Below are positions 35,790-48,400 of a stretch of 64,000 bases of DNA, piece after piece. Positions within the stretch are counted from its first letter, which is position 1. The number at the start of each line of letters is the position of its first letter. Source of the stretch: Thuidium tamariscinum (lineage: Eukaryota > Streptophyta > Bryopsida > Hypnales > Thuidiaceae); contig OX344754.2 in the NCBI GenBank assembly GCA_947034885.2, positions 15,642,501 through 15,706,500 of the forward strand, read 5' to 3'. Below the pieces are notes generated by a model that saw only the letters and a list, made by a program, of their open reading frames with translations, was not told where the DNA came from and searched no databases. A program made the translations under genes and the position numbers.

Positions 35790-36119
35790 TACTTTTGCTC
35801 GGCAAAGGAAGGGCTTTGTAGAGGGCAATATTACACTCACGCTAAGTTAGTCAACATAGACTATGGCCACAATGGATGTCAATGTGGATGTAATGGAGGG
35901 TTTTGAGGGGTGCAGAAAGGAAAAGAACTAATTCAAGGCTATAGATATGTAGTTATACTATTTCTTTTTAGTAGGTGTGCTTTTATCTATTCGTTAAATT
36001 GATTAAACAACTACATATGCAAAACAAATTTCATTTTATTTTCAAAGGATTCAATGCTTGTATGTCTACTATAAGTTTTTCTAAATTCATAAGTTTTGAA
36101 AAAAAATGTGAAGACTAAA

Positions 36120-36395
36120 AACATTTTAAGGAAAATAATAATTAAAATTAAAATTAAAATTAAAAAACCTTCTCCTAACATATAATCTCTAAGAATATGG
36201 TGATGCTTTACAACCCATTGTTCACAATGCAAAGCTTATATTCTTAAAGGGAGGAGAGAAACTTTAACAAAAAATAATGAATGAATATACACACAAGAGT
36301 AGAAGATAATATAAGAATTCAAATAAAAAATAAAAGTGAAGATTCTATAAATATTAACAAGTATATCTATATGTAATATATATATATATATATAT
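36120..36395. repeat. Simple and short tandem repeats
   Basis: A taaaat-type tract lies at 36141-36166, and a block (gattctataaatatt..caagtatatctatatgtaata) at 36338-36380 recurs at 37183-37220, on the other side of a TIR element. The insertion therefore split or sits between two copies of it. A (TA)n tract abuts the element. Confidence 0.6.
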
Positions 36396-37139
36396 GGGTG
36401 AATGCAAGAAAGACTTGTACTATTTGGCGTCACACTTTGAGTGACGGAGTTGTCATGAGCTATAACTTTTGAATCATTAATTCTTTGAATTTGAAATTTT
36501 TATTGAAGATGGATGACTTGATAGTTATCAAAACACTTATTTTTCAGAATTTTTCAAAAATTATTTTATATTTTAATTCTAATTTCTCTAATTTGTCACA
36601 CTTTGCAATTTAGGGTTTTTTAGTATTGGGGAGTACTTTAAATTAATAATTTAGAGCTGAGATTTCTAGGGTCTATTCCTACGCTAAGTAGGCACGTTTA
36701 CATCGAAGGAAATTTAAAAAATCATTATTCTCTTTCCTCTACACGTGTGCTAACAGACTTCCTTTGAGCACACATTTTTGAACAATCAAGATAGTTTTCG
36801 GATCATTATTTTGCTGAAATACCTTTACCATAAAGTCTTCCCAAATGGAAAATTTTTAGTTTTAAGAAAAATTACTTTCCCTATTTTTTACAAATTAAAA
36901 TGTGAAACTATAGTGAAAGTTACAATTTTTACGAAATTCAACACTTTTCTAGTTCTCCTACTTAGAGAATTTTTCTATGCTTTTCCTTCTTAGCGTATCT
37001 TCTTCTTAAAGGTATATACATCAAACATATTTTTCACTTTTTTAAAAATTGATTTACTATTTATATAGTACACCCAAAGAAAAAAGTGAGTACTATGCAA
37101 AACGCTATGCTTTTTAGTAGGTCTTTCTTGCAATGACCC
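36396..37139. mobile_element. GGGT-ended TIR element (744 bp)
   Basis: Ends gggtgaatgcaagaaagac and gtctttcttgcaatgaccc. The body is homologous to 1152-1884 in the opposite orientation. The flanks are TA-rich, so any duplication (atat) is not conclusive. Confidence 0.75.
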
Positions 37140-37562
37140 ATATAATATGAAAGGTATTTATAGTAAAAATAAAAATAAAGATTCTATAAATATTTACAAG
37201 TATATCTATATGTAATAGATATGCATAATATTTTTATATAAAAGATAAAAATAAAGATCCTAAGTAATGTGTTAATTAAAAAATTAATTAAAAATTCATC
37301 ACAATACACCATAATTGCATTTCTCTGAAACTTGAAAAATGATAATCAATTTAATTCTAGCGGATTGTTGGTAGGGCTAGTTGGGTGGCCACGGCACCAC
37401 CTCATGTAACGAGGCAATAAGTTATCTCACACGCCACTTGGTAATGCCGTGATAACATAGAGAGCAACTCGTGGCAATGCTCTCGTAACTATCAAAACTA
37501 TAGCAATCGATTCAGTTTATTTAACCCCTAATTGCCGGCGGAGCCATTTCGTGGCTTTTAGG

Positions 37563-37859
37563 CCCGGGTAGGACACTTCTTGTATATTTGGGGGACCCAC
37601 GTGCGGCGGTGGGGTATTTTTAGGGGGGCTATCAATTACTTGTAATCATTACTTGGCAACATTAAAAGAGTCCCTATTTTACCATAAAGCAGAAAAATCA
37701 GCCATATTATCATCTCTATTTTATTTTTAAAACACTTTGCCTTTTTAATGTCCCCTATTTTATATGTAAATTTCTTATAAATTTTACCTAATATTATTTA
37801 AATGTACCCTATATTCCGCCGTACGTAGGTTATTAAAAAATGGGAAGTGTCCTCCCCTA
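37563..37859. mobile_element. Mutator-like MITE (297 bp) with 9-bp duplication
   Basis: Ends cccgggtaggacacttc and inverse gaagtgtcctccccta; flanked by a perfect 9-bp direct repeat gcttttagg (37554-37562 and 37860-37868), as for Mutator-type insertions. No coding capacity. Confidence 0.8.
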
Positions 37860-37868
37860 GCTTTTAGG

Positions 37869-39055
37869 TGACTTTGCCAGGCCACCAAAGGGCCTCAACA
37901 GTAGTTTTTTCACCCATTTTTTTTTGTGACCCTTCATGTTGAGTTACGAAGAGTGCCCAACTGAATTCTTAGTCTAGTTGATGTTTTTTTTCATGAAGTT
38001 GAGAAATAAGTAAGAAAAATGGATGGCAAAATTTGCCATTTTAGTGTATCTTGAGAAACTGAGTAAATCTGAAATTTCTCCTTGAAAACGACATTTTTTG
38101 AATTTGAACCCAACTAATGAAATGGAGTTCCCCCACTCTACTTTCTTCTCCAATTGGAATTTTGGAAAAATTAGTAAAATTGAATATTTTATTGCAATTT
38201 GAACTTTGGCTGTATTTTGAATATGCACTGCAATCTAACTACAGATGTACACGGCAAATCAGTTTACATCATGATGTTTTTCATTGTAATGTTCACACAT
38301 GACGAAATTTTCATATTTTTTGAGGCTATTTTCTATTCGATATGATTTTTTCTTCAGTTTTACTTCAGAAAATTTCAGAAAATACAATTTCCTTCAAAAA
38401 AATCTGAAATTTCTGTGACATACAGAAGACATGTAGTTTCATCTCTGAAAAATAAAAATAAAAATTTTCATGCACATCTGGTTACAAAATGGCAACAAAT
38501 TGAGGGACGGACGGTGAGGCCTGAAACCAGTGGTCATAGGCCCGGCATTTCAGGGTTAAGACCTCTGGACAATCGCACTCACATCAAAAGAGTTCATTTC
38601 ACAATCCAAAACGTCGAGTGCTGTGTGATTTCTTCAACACAGGAAGATCATTTCCGTGATTGTCATTTCTGCTTTCCAGGGTTGCCAATAGGGAAAATCA
38701 ATCTGTGTCTCCGCTCGCTTCTTTACTCTGGATTTCCCCTGTTCCAAGTGCAAAATTCTCTGCGAAACTTCTGCAATTTCTGGAAGAGAAACGAGGGTAA
38801 TCTCCCTGTGTATGAAAGTGGTAATCACGACCGCAATAGATCAGAGAAAGGAGAGAGAATTGGAGAGGAGACTTGTCGGTGAGAGGGACAAGCCGCAATT
38901 TCAGTGCGATGCAAGGGTTAGCTTCGTTTCCAAAGTCTGAACGATTCCAGAGAGGGGCCGGTGTGTCACTCACTGCAATTCGTTGAAGGAGAATTCGATC
39001 AAAAACTTCGAGCTCGAGGTGAGAGGGGGACGGCACGACCCAAGCTGTTTATGAA
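37869..39055. other. Region upstream of the P450 gene
   Basis: AT-rich to about 38500, then rising G+C toward the gene. It probably includes the P450 promoter and 5'UTR. The open frame at 38415-38882 shows no domain and lies across this transition, so I do not call it a gene. No TATA box is assigned. Confidence 0.4.
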
Positions 39056-41240
39056 ATGATTCCTCCTTTGCTCGATCGGCTCAACCGAACTGACCTTGTG
39101 GCCAGATTCAACCAAATGGACGGGAACCAGGTGCACCTGGAGTATTGGATGGTGGTTGCGCTTGTTGGAATTCTGACCTGGGGAATTGTGCTCCGCCGCA
39201 TGAAGAGCAAGATGGGTTGGAAGCTGCCGCCTGGGCCACGGACATGGCCGATTGTCGGATGTCTTCCGTTTCTGCCGAAGGTGGTCCCGCGAGAACTCAT
39301 GCTGGCGAAGCTCACGGAGAAGCACGGCGAATTGATGCTGCTGCGCTTGGGGGTGCAGAAGTTGGTGGTGGCGTCCAGTGCGAGAATGGCCAAGGAGATT
39401 CTCAAAACGCATGACCAGGTGTTCGCCAATCGCCCCAGTCCCATCGCCCTCCAGTACATCGGGTTCCACGACACTGGGTTGACGTCGATGTCGAACAAAA
39501 GTCCGCTTTTCAAACCCACGCGCCGCATGTTCGCTACCGAAATCGTGCCGCGACATAAGGAGGCGTCGACCAGTCACGTTCGGAAGGAGAAGCTGCTCCA
39601 TTTCTTGCGTTCCGCTAACCACGACTTGGACGCCGGACGACACGTGAATGTCTCGAAGGCCATGTCGTCCCTGGCTATGAACATGGCTCTGAGCCAATGT
39701 TTCGGACGAGACTTCGACGCTGAGGACACCAAAGACCTTGTCCGCACATTCAACGAGGTAGATAGTCGCACCACACTCGAGGATGCAATCAATTCTCTCA
39801 ATCCATATACAGTATTTCTCAGCGCCACCTCATGATAAACATATGAGAGAAGAAATTTCAGTTGCATTAATAATTTTCGTTAGAATGGCAAGCATTTGGG
39901 CCGCTGTCCAAAACCAGCTGGATTCTCGTTACAATTTCCTTTTCCAGGCAGAGCGCCGAGGGCATATCAGATTGGTGATTGGAAATTTGCTGAAGTAACG
40001 AATATTAATTGCCTTGAGAACCCTGTTGTCCAGATGGTGCTCCTCATCCAGAGAAGAAACATCGGAGATTCCTTTCCCGCCATTCGACGATTCGACCTCC
40101 AAGGCATTGAAGCTGGATTCAAGGAAGTGGAGGTTCAACTGCGCCAGAGTATCGCAACTCTCATCGACAAGAAGAAACTCGAGATGAGCACGTGGTCACC
40201 CGAAAAGATCCGACACGGAGTCAGCGATGCGGGAGTCGTGAGCAAGCTCTTGTCTGTACAAGCCGAAGATCGTTTCAGCGACGAGCAGCTCATGTCTGTT
40301 GTATTTGTACGACCCCTCACCTTCCAGCCATGCACACGTCAGTCTGCATTTCAAACAACTCTAGATTTTCGTGTTGCTGCTTTCTTGGCAGAGACGCATA
40401 ACAGTCAACTCTAGACGAGGCAAATAGAGAGTAAAGCGTAATCAAAGAGCTTTGAGCAACAGTAACTGTGTGAGGAAGAGCAGGAACCATAGCCTGCTAG
40501 ATTTGGGCATTCCACGCCCTGGCAATAAGTCATATAAATTACTTGAAGCTACACTTTTCGATTTCCAAGAATCCGCTTAAAACCAACGCTAAAGAGAGTC
40601 TTCCTTGCAGACTCTGCTGATCGCAGGCACCGAATCCGTAGCCAGAGTCGTCACCGACACGATGCACGAAGTGGTCCGCAATCCGCACATTTACAAACAA
40701 ACAATCGCCGAGATTGATGCTGTCATCGGAAACGAACGTGTCTTGGAAGAAACCGACATCCCCCGCCTGCCCATGATTCAGAACATCACCAAGGAGACGC
40801 TTCGGTTGCATCCCCCGGCGCCTACGTTGGTTCCGCACAAGAATTTCGAAGCCTGTGAAGTGGGTGGGTACCACATCCCCGCCGGCAGCACCGTCATCAT
40901 CAACTTGTACTGCATAATGCGCGACCCAGAGTTTTGGGATTCCCCGACGGAGTTTTCGCCCGACCGATGGAACGACCTGACCCACCTCAAGATGCAGGGC
41001 ACGGATTTCCATTACATTCCGTTCGGCTTTGGTGAGCGGCAATGCCCTGCCGTCGTCCTCGGCACCACCAGGGTGCAGCACACGTTGGCGGTGTGTTTGC
41101 AGTGCTTCGACTGGGAGGTTCCTGTTGGAATGGAGAGGCGGGAGAATGTGGCCACTGCGCAGCAACCGCGCAAGAAGGACGATCTGATTTTGGCTGGGAA
41201 ACTTCGAGTGGACCGTCGTCTCCTCGATGTTGATGCATAG
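39056..41240 (+). CDS. Plant A-type cytochrome P450 mono-oxygenase, three exons, about 534 aa
   Basis: The start is ATG 39056. Proposed exons: 39056-39757, 40034-40306 and 40611-41240; introns are GT-AG and phase 0, so the frame joins cleanly to a stop at 41238. Domains: membrane anchor at about 30-46, PPGP hinge 58-61, helix region with NIGDSFPAI (243-251), I-helix AGTES (330-334), ExxR as KETLRLHPP (E387, R390), PERF-type FSPDRW, and the haem loop FGFGERQCPA with the ligand Cys470. The length fits the family's 500-550. These enzymes use NADPH-P450 reductase at the ER to oxidise small molecules; the substrate cannot be told. The position after the Cys is Pro-Ala, where Gly is most usual. It looks intact and is the only clear host gene. 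I give no CYP number. Confidence 0.9.
39758..40033 (+). other. P450 intron 1 (276 bp)
   Basis: Starts gtagatag after FNE and ends tgtccag before MVLLI. A later acceptor at 40051 would also keep frame, but the spacing between FNE and NIGD fits 40033 better. In-frame stops inside support splicing. Confidence 0.65.
40307..40610 (+). other. P450 intron 2 (304 bp)
   Basis: Starts gtacgacc after MSVVF and ends ccttgcag before TLLIAGTES. It removes several in-frame stops and restores the I-helix. Confidence 0.75.
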
Positions 41241-42085
41241 TCTCAAGCACTGAATTGTATGAAGTTAGGTTTGTAGGCATGGGTCACGCCATCAATTAGC
41301 TTGTTGTATTCTTTTCCGCTTCATGGCTTGGATTTGCCATTGTGTACAGTCAGAATCGCAGAGAATCCATATCCGTAGCCTTGATTCTATTGCGGTAAGA
41401 ATTGAATTGTATGAGACTGAGGAGCAAGTTAATTTTGTAATACAAATGGAGCTGGGAAGATTACTATAACGAGAAATCAGAGAACTGAATATATGGATCA
41501 AATCCGCTTACCGGTAACCTTGATCATCATACTTAGTCGACTTCAGCGATTGCCACCGATTGCAGCAATCCACGGTTACCAAAAAGGAATCTGTTCGTTT
41601 ATGCCATGTTTTCAATTGCGGTTCTGATTGCCGAATACAGCGGTTTAAGAAACTCTGTTCTTAAAGCTGTTCTTATACGAACAAAGATTGTAAACCGTTC
41701 AAATATAACTGAATTAGTAATCGGAAACCGCTTAATTCCGGTTTCCCATCAACTTAGTTTGAAATTGTTTTTCAATTGCAGCAATCCATCCAAGAATGAC
41801 AAATTCCTTGCCCAAACAAATGCTGCCAAAGTCCATCAGAATTTCGGAAACTCACCACGTAAACGGACAAGCCACATGAAATGCCATATTTTCTCGCGCG
41901 TCACCCCCTTCGCGTCACCCCCTTGTGATCAGCACCAACCAGGTTCACGTCCTCCTAATTAAGTATAAATGAAAGAAACGCACGATACAGACACCGTCTT
42001 CCAATGCAAATTGCGGAACCGCAACACCACTTGTGAAAGAACAAATCAAATTCAGCGATCCGATCCTTGAGCTTCACGTCGGTCG
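41241..42085. other. P450 3' flank, no further gene
   Basis: It presumably includes the P450 3'UTR. The part 41500-41780 has several ccggtt/aaccg-type short inverted phrases (for example ggaaaccgcttaattccggtttcc arms near 41732-41755), perhaps a small decayed repeat. No other gene is recognised. Confidence 0.4.
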
Positions 42086-42184
42086 ATGGCTCTGAGCAGC
42101 TCCGACAGGGACCCTGAGGAAACCCTAATTTGGTGGCAGAAGCAACGTAATACGAAGACGGGCGATGCTTGCATTCAATTCTGA
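42086..42184 (+). pseudogene. Possible orphan first exon (32 codons)
   Basis: ATG 42086 in good context (gtcgATGGC) opens a frame MALSSSDRDPEETLIWWQKQ... ending in a stop at 42182. It carries a telo-box-like aaaccctaa at 42119. Base composition is gene-like, then drops sharply after about 42195, as if the rest of a gene were cut away. Not recognised; may be chance. Confidence 0.25.
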
Positions 42185-42199
42185 AGTTAGGGTTTTAAA

Positions 42200-44354
42200 C
42201 TTTAAGAGAAAATGAAACCCTTATTTATTTTTATTTTTTTCAATTTGTGCCTAAACAAGATGGGTGAATTGATTTGGGAGGTATGTATAAGTTAATAGTA
42301 AACAAGATGAGTTAATTGATTTGGCAAATGGGAGAGAATTTAGAAGGTGGTTTTGATTTTCAAATTAGACTAATCGAGTGATTGGACTTCTAGACTTAGA
42401 TTACGACTATTCACTAATCTTCTAACTAGAATGTTCTAAAGTTGAGTATTTACTCCAAATGATCAACCTTACTTCCTTCAAATATACTTGAAACACTCTT
42501 TTAATTTTGGAGGAAAAAATCTTTTGAATCCACATTAGATATACAAATATAGATATGTATTATACATGTTGGTTTGGGAGGGGGGATTGACATTTAGAAA
42601 ATCTTCAATTTAGAAATTCAAATTTGGTTTTCTTTTTAATGACTCTTTATTCAAAAGGACCATTACGTATATTGAATCCTAATGAGAAAAACGTGTACTT
42701 GCATTCTATTCTCACCTTTTGCCTATACTCACATCAAATCATGCATTTTGTCACATTCTATCTTTCATTACATTCACCTTTTATAGATAGTGTCATTGCA
42801 CATATTGTATGTGATTTTGGTTTTTATATTTTGTTGCTCTTCAAATTAATAAAATCGGTATATTCTTTCTTTCCGTTGAAACATTTTGCTCATAAACTAT
42901 TATTCTATGTTTTATCAATTAATCCATTAGACTCAATATTTTTGTTGGCTTCATAGAACATATAATAGAATAAAGTGGGATTTTCCACCTAAATCAAAGT
43001 TGAATGAAAAATGATATTTTTTAATTTTAAAAGAGGACAATAGCAAGTCGTTGCTTGTAAATGAACAAGACTCCATTTCTTAGTAGAAGACTTACAATTT
43101 TTAATTTTTTATCCCTTATTTTTGACATATCCATGATTTCAACATTGACTAGAAATAGCATGGATGTAATATAGGAATACCTTCTATATCATGTTTTTCT
43201 AACTATTTATAGATGGAATTTAGTGCAAATTTTATTTGTGGCATTTGACACTTGGAGAATATAAAGGCACATAATGCAATTGCAGCTTGTAGTCATCACT
43301 ATATAAATTACAGTATCAACAGTGTACTTTGGTTAATTAGTTCACTATGAAATCCATTCACTTCTACTACTACAAGGTATGAAAGTACATCAAAGTTGTA
43401 TGTAGATGTTGGCTATCTTTTGAGATCATGTCAGACTTGAACCAATTTTATATTACATAGTTCAAAGCAACAAGCTTCAAATTATAAGTTTACAACTTGA
43501 ACCAAAATCCGAGTCAAAATCATGAGTATATAGGTGTATGATGACAAGCTTAAAGTATTCTATAGGGTTTATGACACCTTGTGCTACTTTTGAAATAACA
43601 AGTGTTTAATCTACTTCTATCTCAAATATTTGGTTTCCCTCATTTGAATCATGTATGTACCATTTTCATGGTCATCTTTATTACTTGTATAATTGTCTTG
43701 TAAACTTGACATAGAACATATGAGGTAAAATGAATCAAAAGTCAATATTACAACAATCAAAGTGAAGGATTTCTTGTTATTTCAAACTTATTACTTTATC
43801 CTATGTATTTTGTAGTGCAAAGCTCTTTGAACTTGATTTTTGTATATATTGTTGCTCTTGCTATTATTTTGAATATAAATCTTTTTATTTGTTTAATTAT
43901 ATATTGGCTTATCTTTTCTATGTTGAATATTCTTCTATTCAAGAGGATTTGAACTACTACTCAAATGAAGCTACAAAAGGTATTAAACGCTACTATCCAT
44001 TTAATCTTAGATGTTAAAAGTTGTAGAGATGGAATGTAATTTCATCATTTCATTGAATGAAGTGAATTGTTTCTATAGTAATACATCTCTTGCAATGGAG
44101 CCAAAAGAAAATGGCTCCAAACTTCAATTTTTGCTATCATGTTTTTAAATTTTTGATGTTGTATTTCTTATTTTATATTATAATTAGAAACTTTTGTAGG
44201 ATAAAGTCTCATTTGCTCATATCCTATTCTTTTGTTGTTTGAATCCTTCTCTTTCAAAACTTGTATCCTCGTTTCTTGTATTGAGAAAGGCCTCTAGTAG
44301 TGTGACTTTCTTCAAGGAATCTTCTATTGCTAGCACATGAAAACTTGTTTTTAA
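42200..44354. other. AT-rich intergenic sequence, no gene recognised
   Basis: Only short open frames (for example 42624-42956) without domains. No clear repeat boundary. Confidence 0.45.
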
Positions 44355-45457
44355 CCCTAAAGCCCTAAATTGCATTTTTTGGCAACAGAGTCATTTTGGA
44401 CAACTCATTACAAATGGAGGTGTTTTTTTTCATTGAAATTTTCACAAAAAAAATCTCCCCCTAAGAGTAGCTTTAAGGTGGGTGATTGCAAGAAACACTT
44501 GTCCTTTTTTTTGTCCCCTTGACCTTTAGGAGGTCGTTTTTTTGCTCATAACTTTTACATCTTTTGTTCATTTGACTTGAAACTTGAAATGAAGGTGCCT
44601 ACAAAAGTTTTACATTTTGTGTAATTTTTTCAATTTTTTCAAAATTAGTTTACTATTTTTGAATTGCCCCTGATTGGGAGTATACTTTGGCCATTTTGGG
44701 GGGTTTTAGTCCTATTTTTGACCCAAAAATGCAAATTTTGAGCTGAAAATTGGCATGAAAGGACTTCACTTACAATTACACAAGACCACAAAGAGATTTT
44801 TTGAAAATACTATACTGTTTTACCTCCACATGTTGTCAAAGTGGTTGACTTTGTGCAAGTGTGGAGAATAAAATTTATTTTGTCCAACGATGAAATTTAT
44901 TGGAAAAGAAAGACCTTTACTTGGAGAAAAAAATGAATTTTTCATTTTTTGAATTTAGTGAAAAAGAGCTATTTTCATTGTATTTTCCATTGTCTATAAC
45001 ATTTAGAGAAAAAATTTCTTAGGTCTGAATTTCAAGAGACATAATATTCTCATTGCTCTTCAAATTATCCATATTTTTCATAATTTAAAAGAAATTTATT
45101 CTAAAAGTCACAGGACTCACATGACTCACTGATTTTGAGCCATTTTGACACAAAATCAGTAAGTGTTTCTTGCAACAACCTAGGCCAATAATTTTCATAA
45201 TTTTTGACATTATGGTTCAAAAGTTATGGCATAACATATCGTTTCTTTTACATGGCAGGTAGCCTAGGCAACTAAAAAACTTCTTCAAAAATTATTTTTT
45301 TAAGAAATAATAATTTGAAATTGATTCATTAAATTTATGTCTAAATGGAAAGATTTGAATCATTCCATTTGATCAATGAGTAAGAAGTTATGAAGAATTT
45401 TAGTTTGGAGTAGTTTGTAGGTAGTTATAGAATCACTACTCTACAAAAAAAAACTTT
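44355..45457. repeat. Third foldback copy, split by a nested element
   Basis: Starts ccctaaagccctaaattgc, like 29651 and 62743. At agtagctttaagg it is interrupted by a GGGT-ended element (44480-45180) and then resumes with ccaataattttcataat. Only the left arm and centre are recognisable. Confidence 0.65.
44480..45180. mobile_element. GGGT-ended TIR element (701 bp) nested in a foldback
   Basis: Ends gggtgattgcaagaaacactt and its near inverse aagtgtttcttgcaacaacc. It interrupts a phrase that is continuous at 29765-29785 (agtagctttaaggcccaac), which gives the empty-site state. An agg on each side may be the duplication. Confidence 0.75.
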
Positions 45458-48400
45458 GAAATCCTTTATTTAATTCAATTTTTAACATTTTTGAAAAAAA
45501 GTTAAAACATTAGATGAAGATTGTTTATTAAAATATCACAACCATTGGGATTGGCATTTTTCATTTTTATAAATAAATTGTTCACAATTTGGTATTTTGA
45601 AGCATTTTCTACACCTTCTATTAACTATTTTTTTCCTACATGTTGTATTAAATTCCAAATGGTTTGAATTTTTTTTGAGAATTTAGCCAACTTGAATTGA
45701 AGAATGAATTCAAAGAATAACCACCATTTTGAACATTTTTTCATACAAATTTGACCTTGTGAAGTACAACTGCCTAGATTTTTGTAAAGATATAAAAAGG
45801 ATTTTTGCCAATTCAAATGGTAACATATGGCAATCTAAAAAGTGGAAATTTTTGAAATTTCTCCTACATCTTTTCAAACCACTTTACTACAAGATCCTAG
45901 GTTTTATATGTCAAAGAATGTTCTTTTTTCATAAATTTCACACTTATATTAAAAATTACACTTTTGAAGCATTTTTGGTGAAAATATAATCAGAAACCTT
46001 TCAGGGTTAATATCACACTCTAAAATCACTTTTATATTACATAGTCTTTCACAAAACCTTGAAAAATGGATGTAAGTATGATTCAAAGTCAACTATTTTC
46101 ACTAAATTGTACTCTCTACATTTTAAATAATGTGGATATGATCACAATACAATGTTTAATCTACATTTATTGAAAATAAAGCTTTGAATTAAAGCTTGAA
46201 CTTTACAACTTTTGTATGCAATGTCCAAGTTTCACTTTCAAATTTTTAAGATCATTGCTTTTTTTACAAAATTTGACAAAATCTAAAAAATAGAAATAAC
46301 CATATAAGTGGTAAGATGATTTTGTGCAATTGTACACATAATCCAAAAAACAATGTATGTAATCTCTAAGGAAGGGATATAGCTAAAATTGCCACTTTTT
46401 TGACCTTGAACTCTTTCAATTATTAGATTGGTGAAATATTGCGACTAAACAATTTGGGTATTAAACTAAAAAGAACTATTCAATACTAAAAGTATTCAAC
46501 AAAAGTTATATTGCATTAAATAATCTTATTTCTCAAATTTTTTTATCAACCAGTCTATATTCAAGAGTGTAATGATTAGATGCAATTATATAATATATCT
46601 ATATTTTAATATCTAACTTCTATATTTGATATTAAATAACTCAATACATATATCGATAAATTGTTATGCAATCACTTCAAATTATTTTTATTAAATTTAC
46701 TATAAAATGATCAAAGTGACTTCTTGTACATTTTTCAAAAATTAAAGGAATAATTTCGAATGCTTCAAAAATGTAGCAAACTATACCAACCAAAAAAAAT
46801 GTGAACATTGCACCCCTACCCCAATGTTGCAACAAATGTACACCCGATAAATATATGTTGTTTTGCAAACATTATCAACAACAAAACCTTCATAAGACAT
46901 TAACATTTTATTTTCTTATGTTGCCAAAAGTGTATTTTAAACTTAGAAAGTGCTTCCAAATTTTGGATGAATTATTCAAATGGATGAAATCACAACAACT
47001 GTTGTATAAGAAAATAATTTTCACATGAAAATTTGTGAGAATAAAAAATGACTATCCATTGACCATCCATTCAAATGCACTCAATGGTTACAATAGATTG
47101 TGAAACTATGCATCCCTTCATCCATAGACATTCATTTTGACCAATGTTAGGGAAGAATCAGCAAGTAAGGTAAACTAGCCTATGACACGCAAATTGACTG
47201 GTTTGCCATCTTTACACTTTTGAAAATACAAATTCTTTTTTCATAGAAAGACAAACATGAGAAATGGACAAAACAATTGAAATTTCATTTTTTTGATGAA
47301 ATATGAATTTGTTATGGATTTTTGAAGTATGCAACCCAAATGTTTCAAGATAGTAACTATGTAGACTATCCCAAAACCATCAAAAAGAGTATCCATAATG
47401 GTCATCAAATCACCTAAAACAGTCCCAATATTTTCTTTCATAGTTGTGAAGTTTTCTAACATGGACATGACATGATGGAAGAAAAAAATTAGTTTTTATA
47501 ATGACTTCACACTAAAAAGGTAGAAGTTCCTAAATCAGTCTTTAATAACTGCATTACCATTACTAAAATCATTTAATTCAGCCATTAATTTTTCTAATGA
47601 AGTCCTAATCTCATTAATTAGAAAAAACTTGCCATGGATTGATAATAAACTATAATGAGTCGTTTTGTAGATGTTTGTATTAGGTGGTTGGCTTGTCATG
47701 GGCTAGTTTACCCTAGTTCAAAGTTTGGTAGTGGAATTGGGAAAAAATTCCAATTGTAGATTGGAAACAACAACAATTTTTTTTTAATATTTTGGATATA
47801 AAATGGTGAAAATAACTAGACTTTGAACTTGAAAAAATGGTTCAATCTAGGAATTGGAGGAAAATAGCTGGTAAAACTCAAAAAAATCTTCAAGCGTTGC
47901 TTTTGATGAAAGCTTCTTCTTGCTCCCTACCAAATCCAAAGAAAAATGTCGTTACAACTAGAAGAACCCAAAGTCCTATACCAAATGTGAGAAATGGCAT
48001 GTAAATTTGAATTTCAAATTGAGTTTTGTGTCATCTTCTTTTCAAGAGCTCCTAGGCCATTCCAATCTACATTGCAACAACACATATTGTACCTCCATTG
48101 CCACTTCACTGTGCGCATTTCATATTGCCTTGTTGAATACTTGAATTGGATCTTGAGCAATGAGGTTTTGAGCTCTCGGACATCTTTCATGAGGTGAAAC
48201 TAGTTGTTGCATTGGTGCACTGGGAGATGCATGCTTAGAGCTCGGAATTGGAAACCTCGAGAGTGTTCAATGAGAGTGGTGGTGTAGCTTATGAGCATCT
48301 CTGTTTTTGGATTTACAGGTTTTGGGGAATTTTTTTTGCAAAATTAGATTGGACTATTTGGGCTATTATTGGATGTTGGGTGCAATCCCTTGAAATTTAC

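Larger units (their letters stand above)
35151..36050. repeat. Large repeat unit, copy 1, right part
   Basis: Collinear with 63122-64000 (shared phrase ctgcagagaagccaatgaa through ttttcaaaggattc). It contains a family D repeat (35212-35468) and an Emigrant-like MITE (35597-35789). The right boundary lies beyond what copy 2 shows. Confidence 0.85.

Noticed and set aside
36375..36395. (TA)n tract as a regulatory site
   Set aside because: It is a simple repeat next to an inserted element with no gene nearby.
38415..38882. 155-codon open frame upstream of the P450 gene
   Set aside because: It spans an AT-rich to GC-rich transition, has no domain, and overlaps the likely promoter/5'UTR.
40539..41246. 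235-codon minus-strand frame
   Set aside because: It is the shadow of P450 exon 3, which carries the haem and ExxR motifs.
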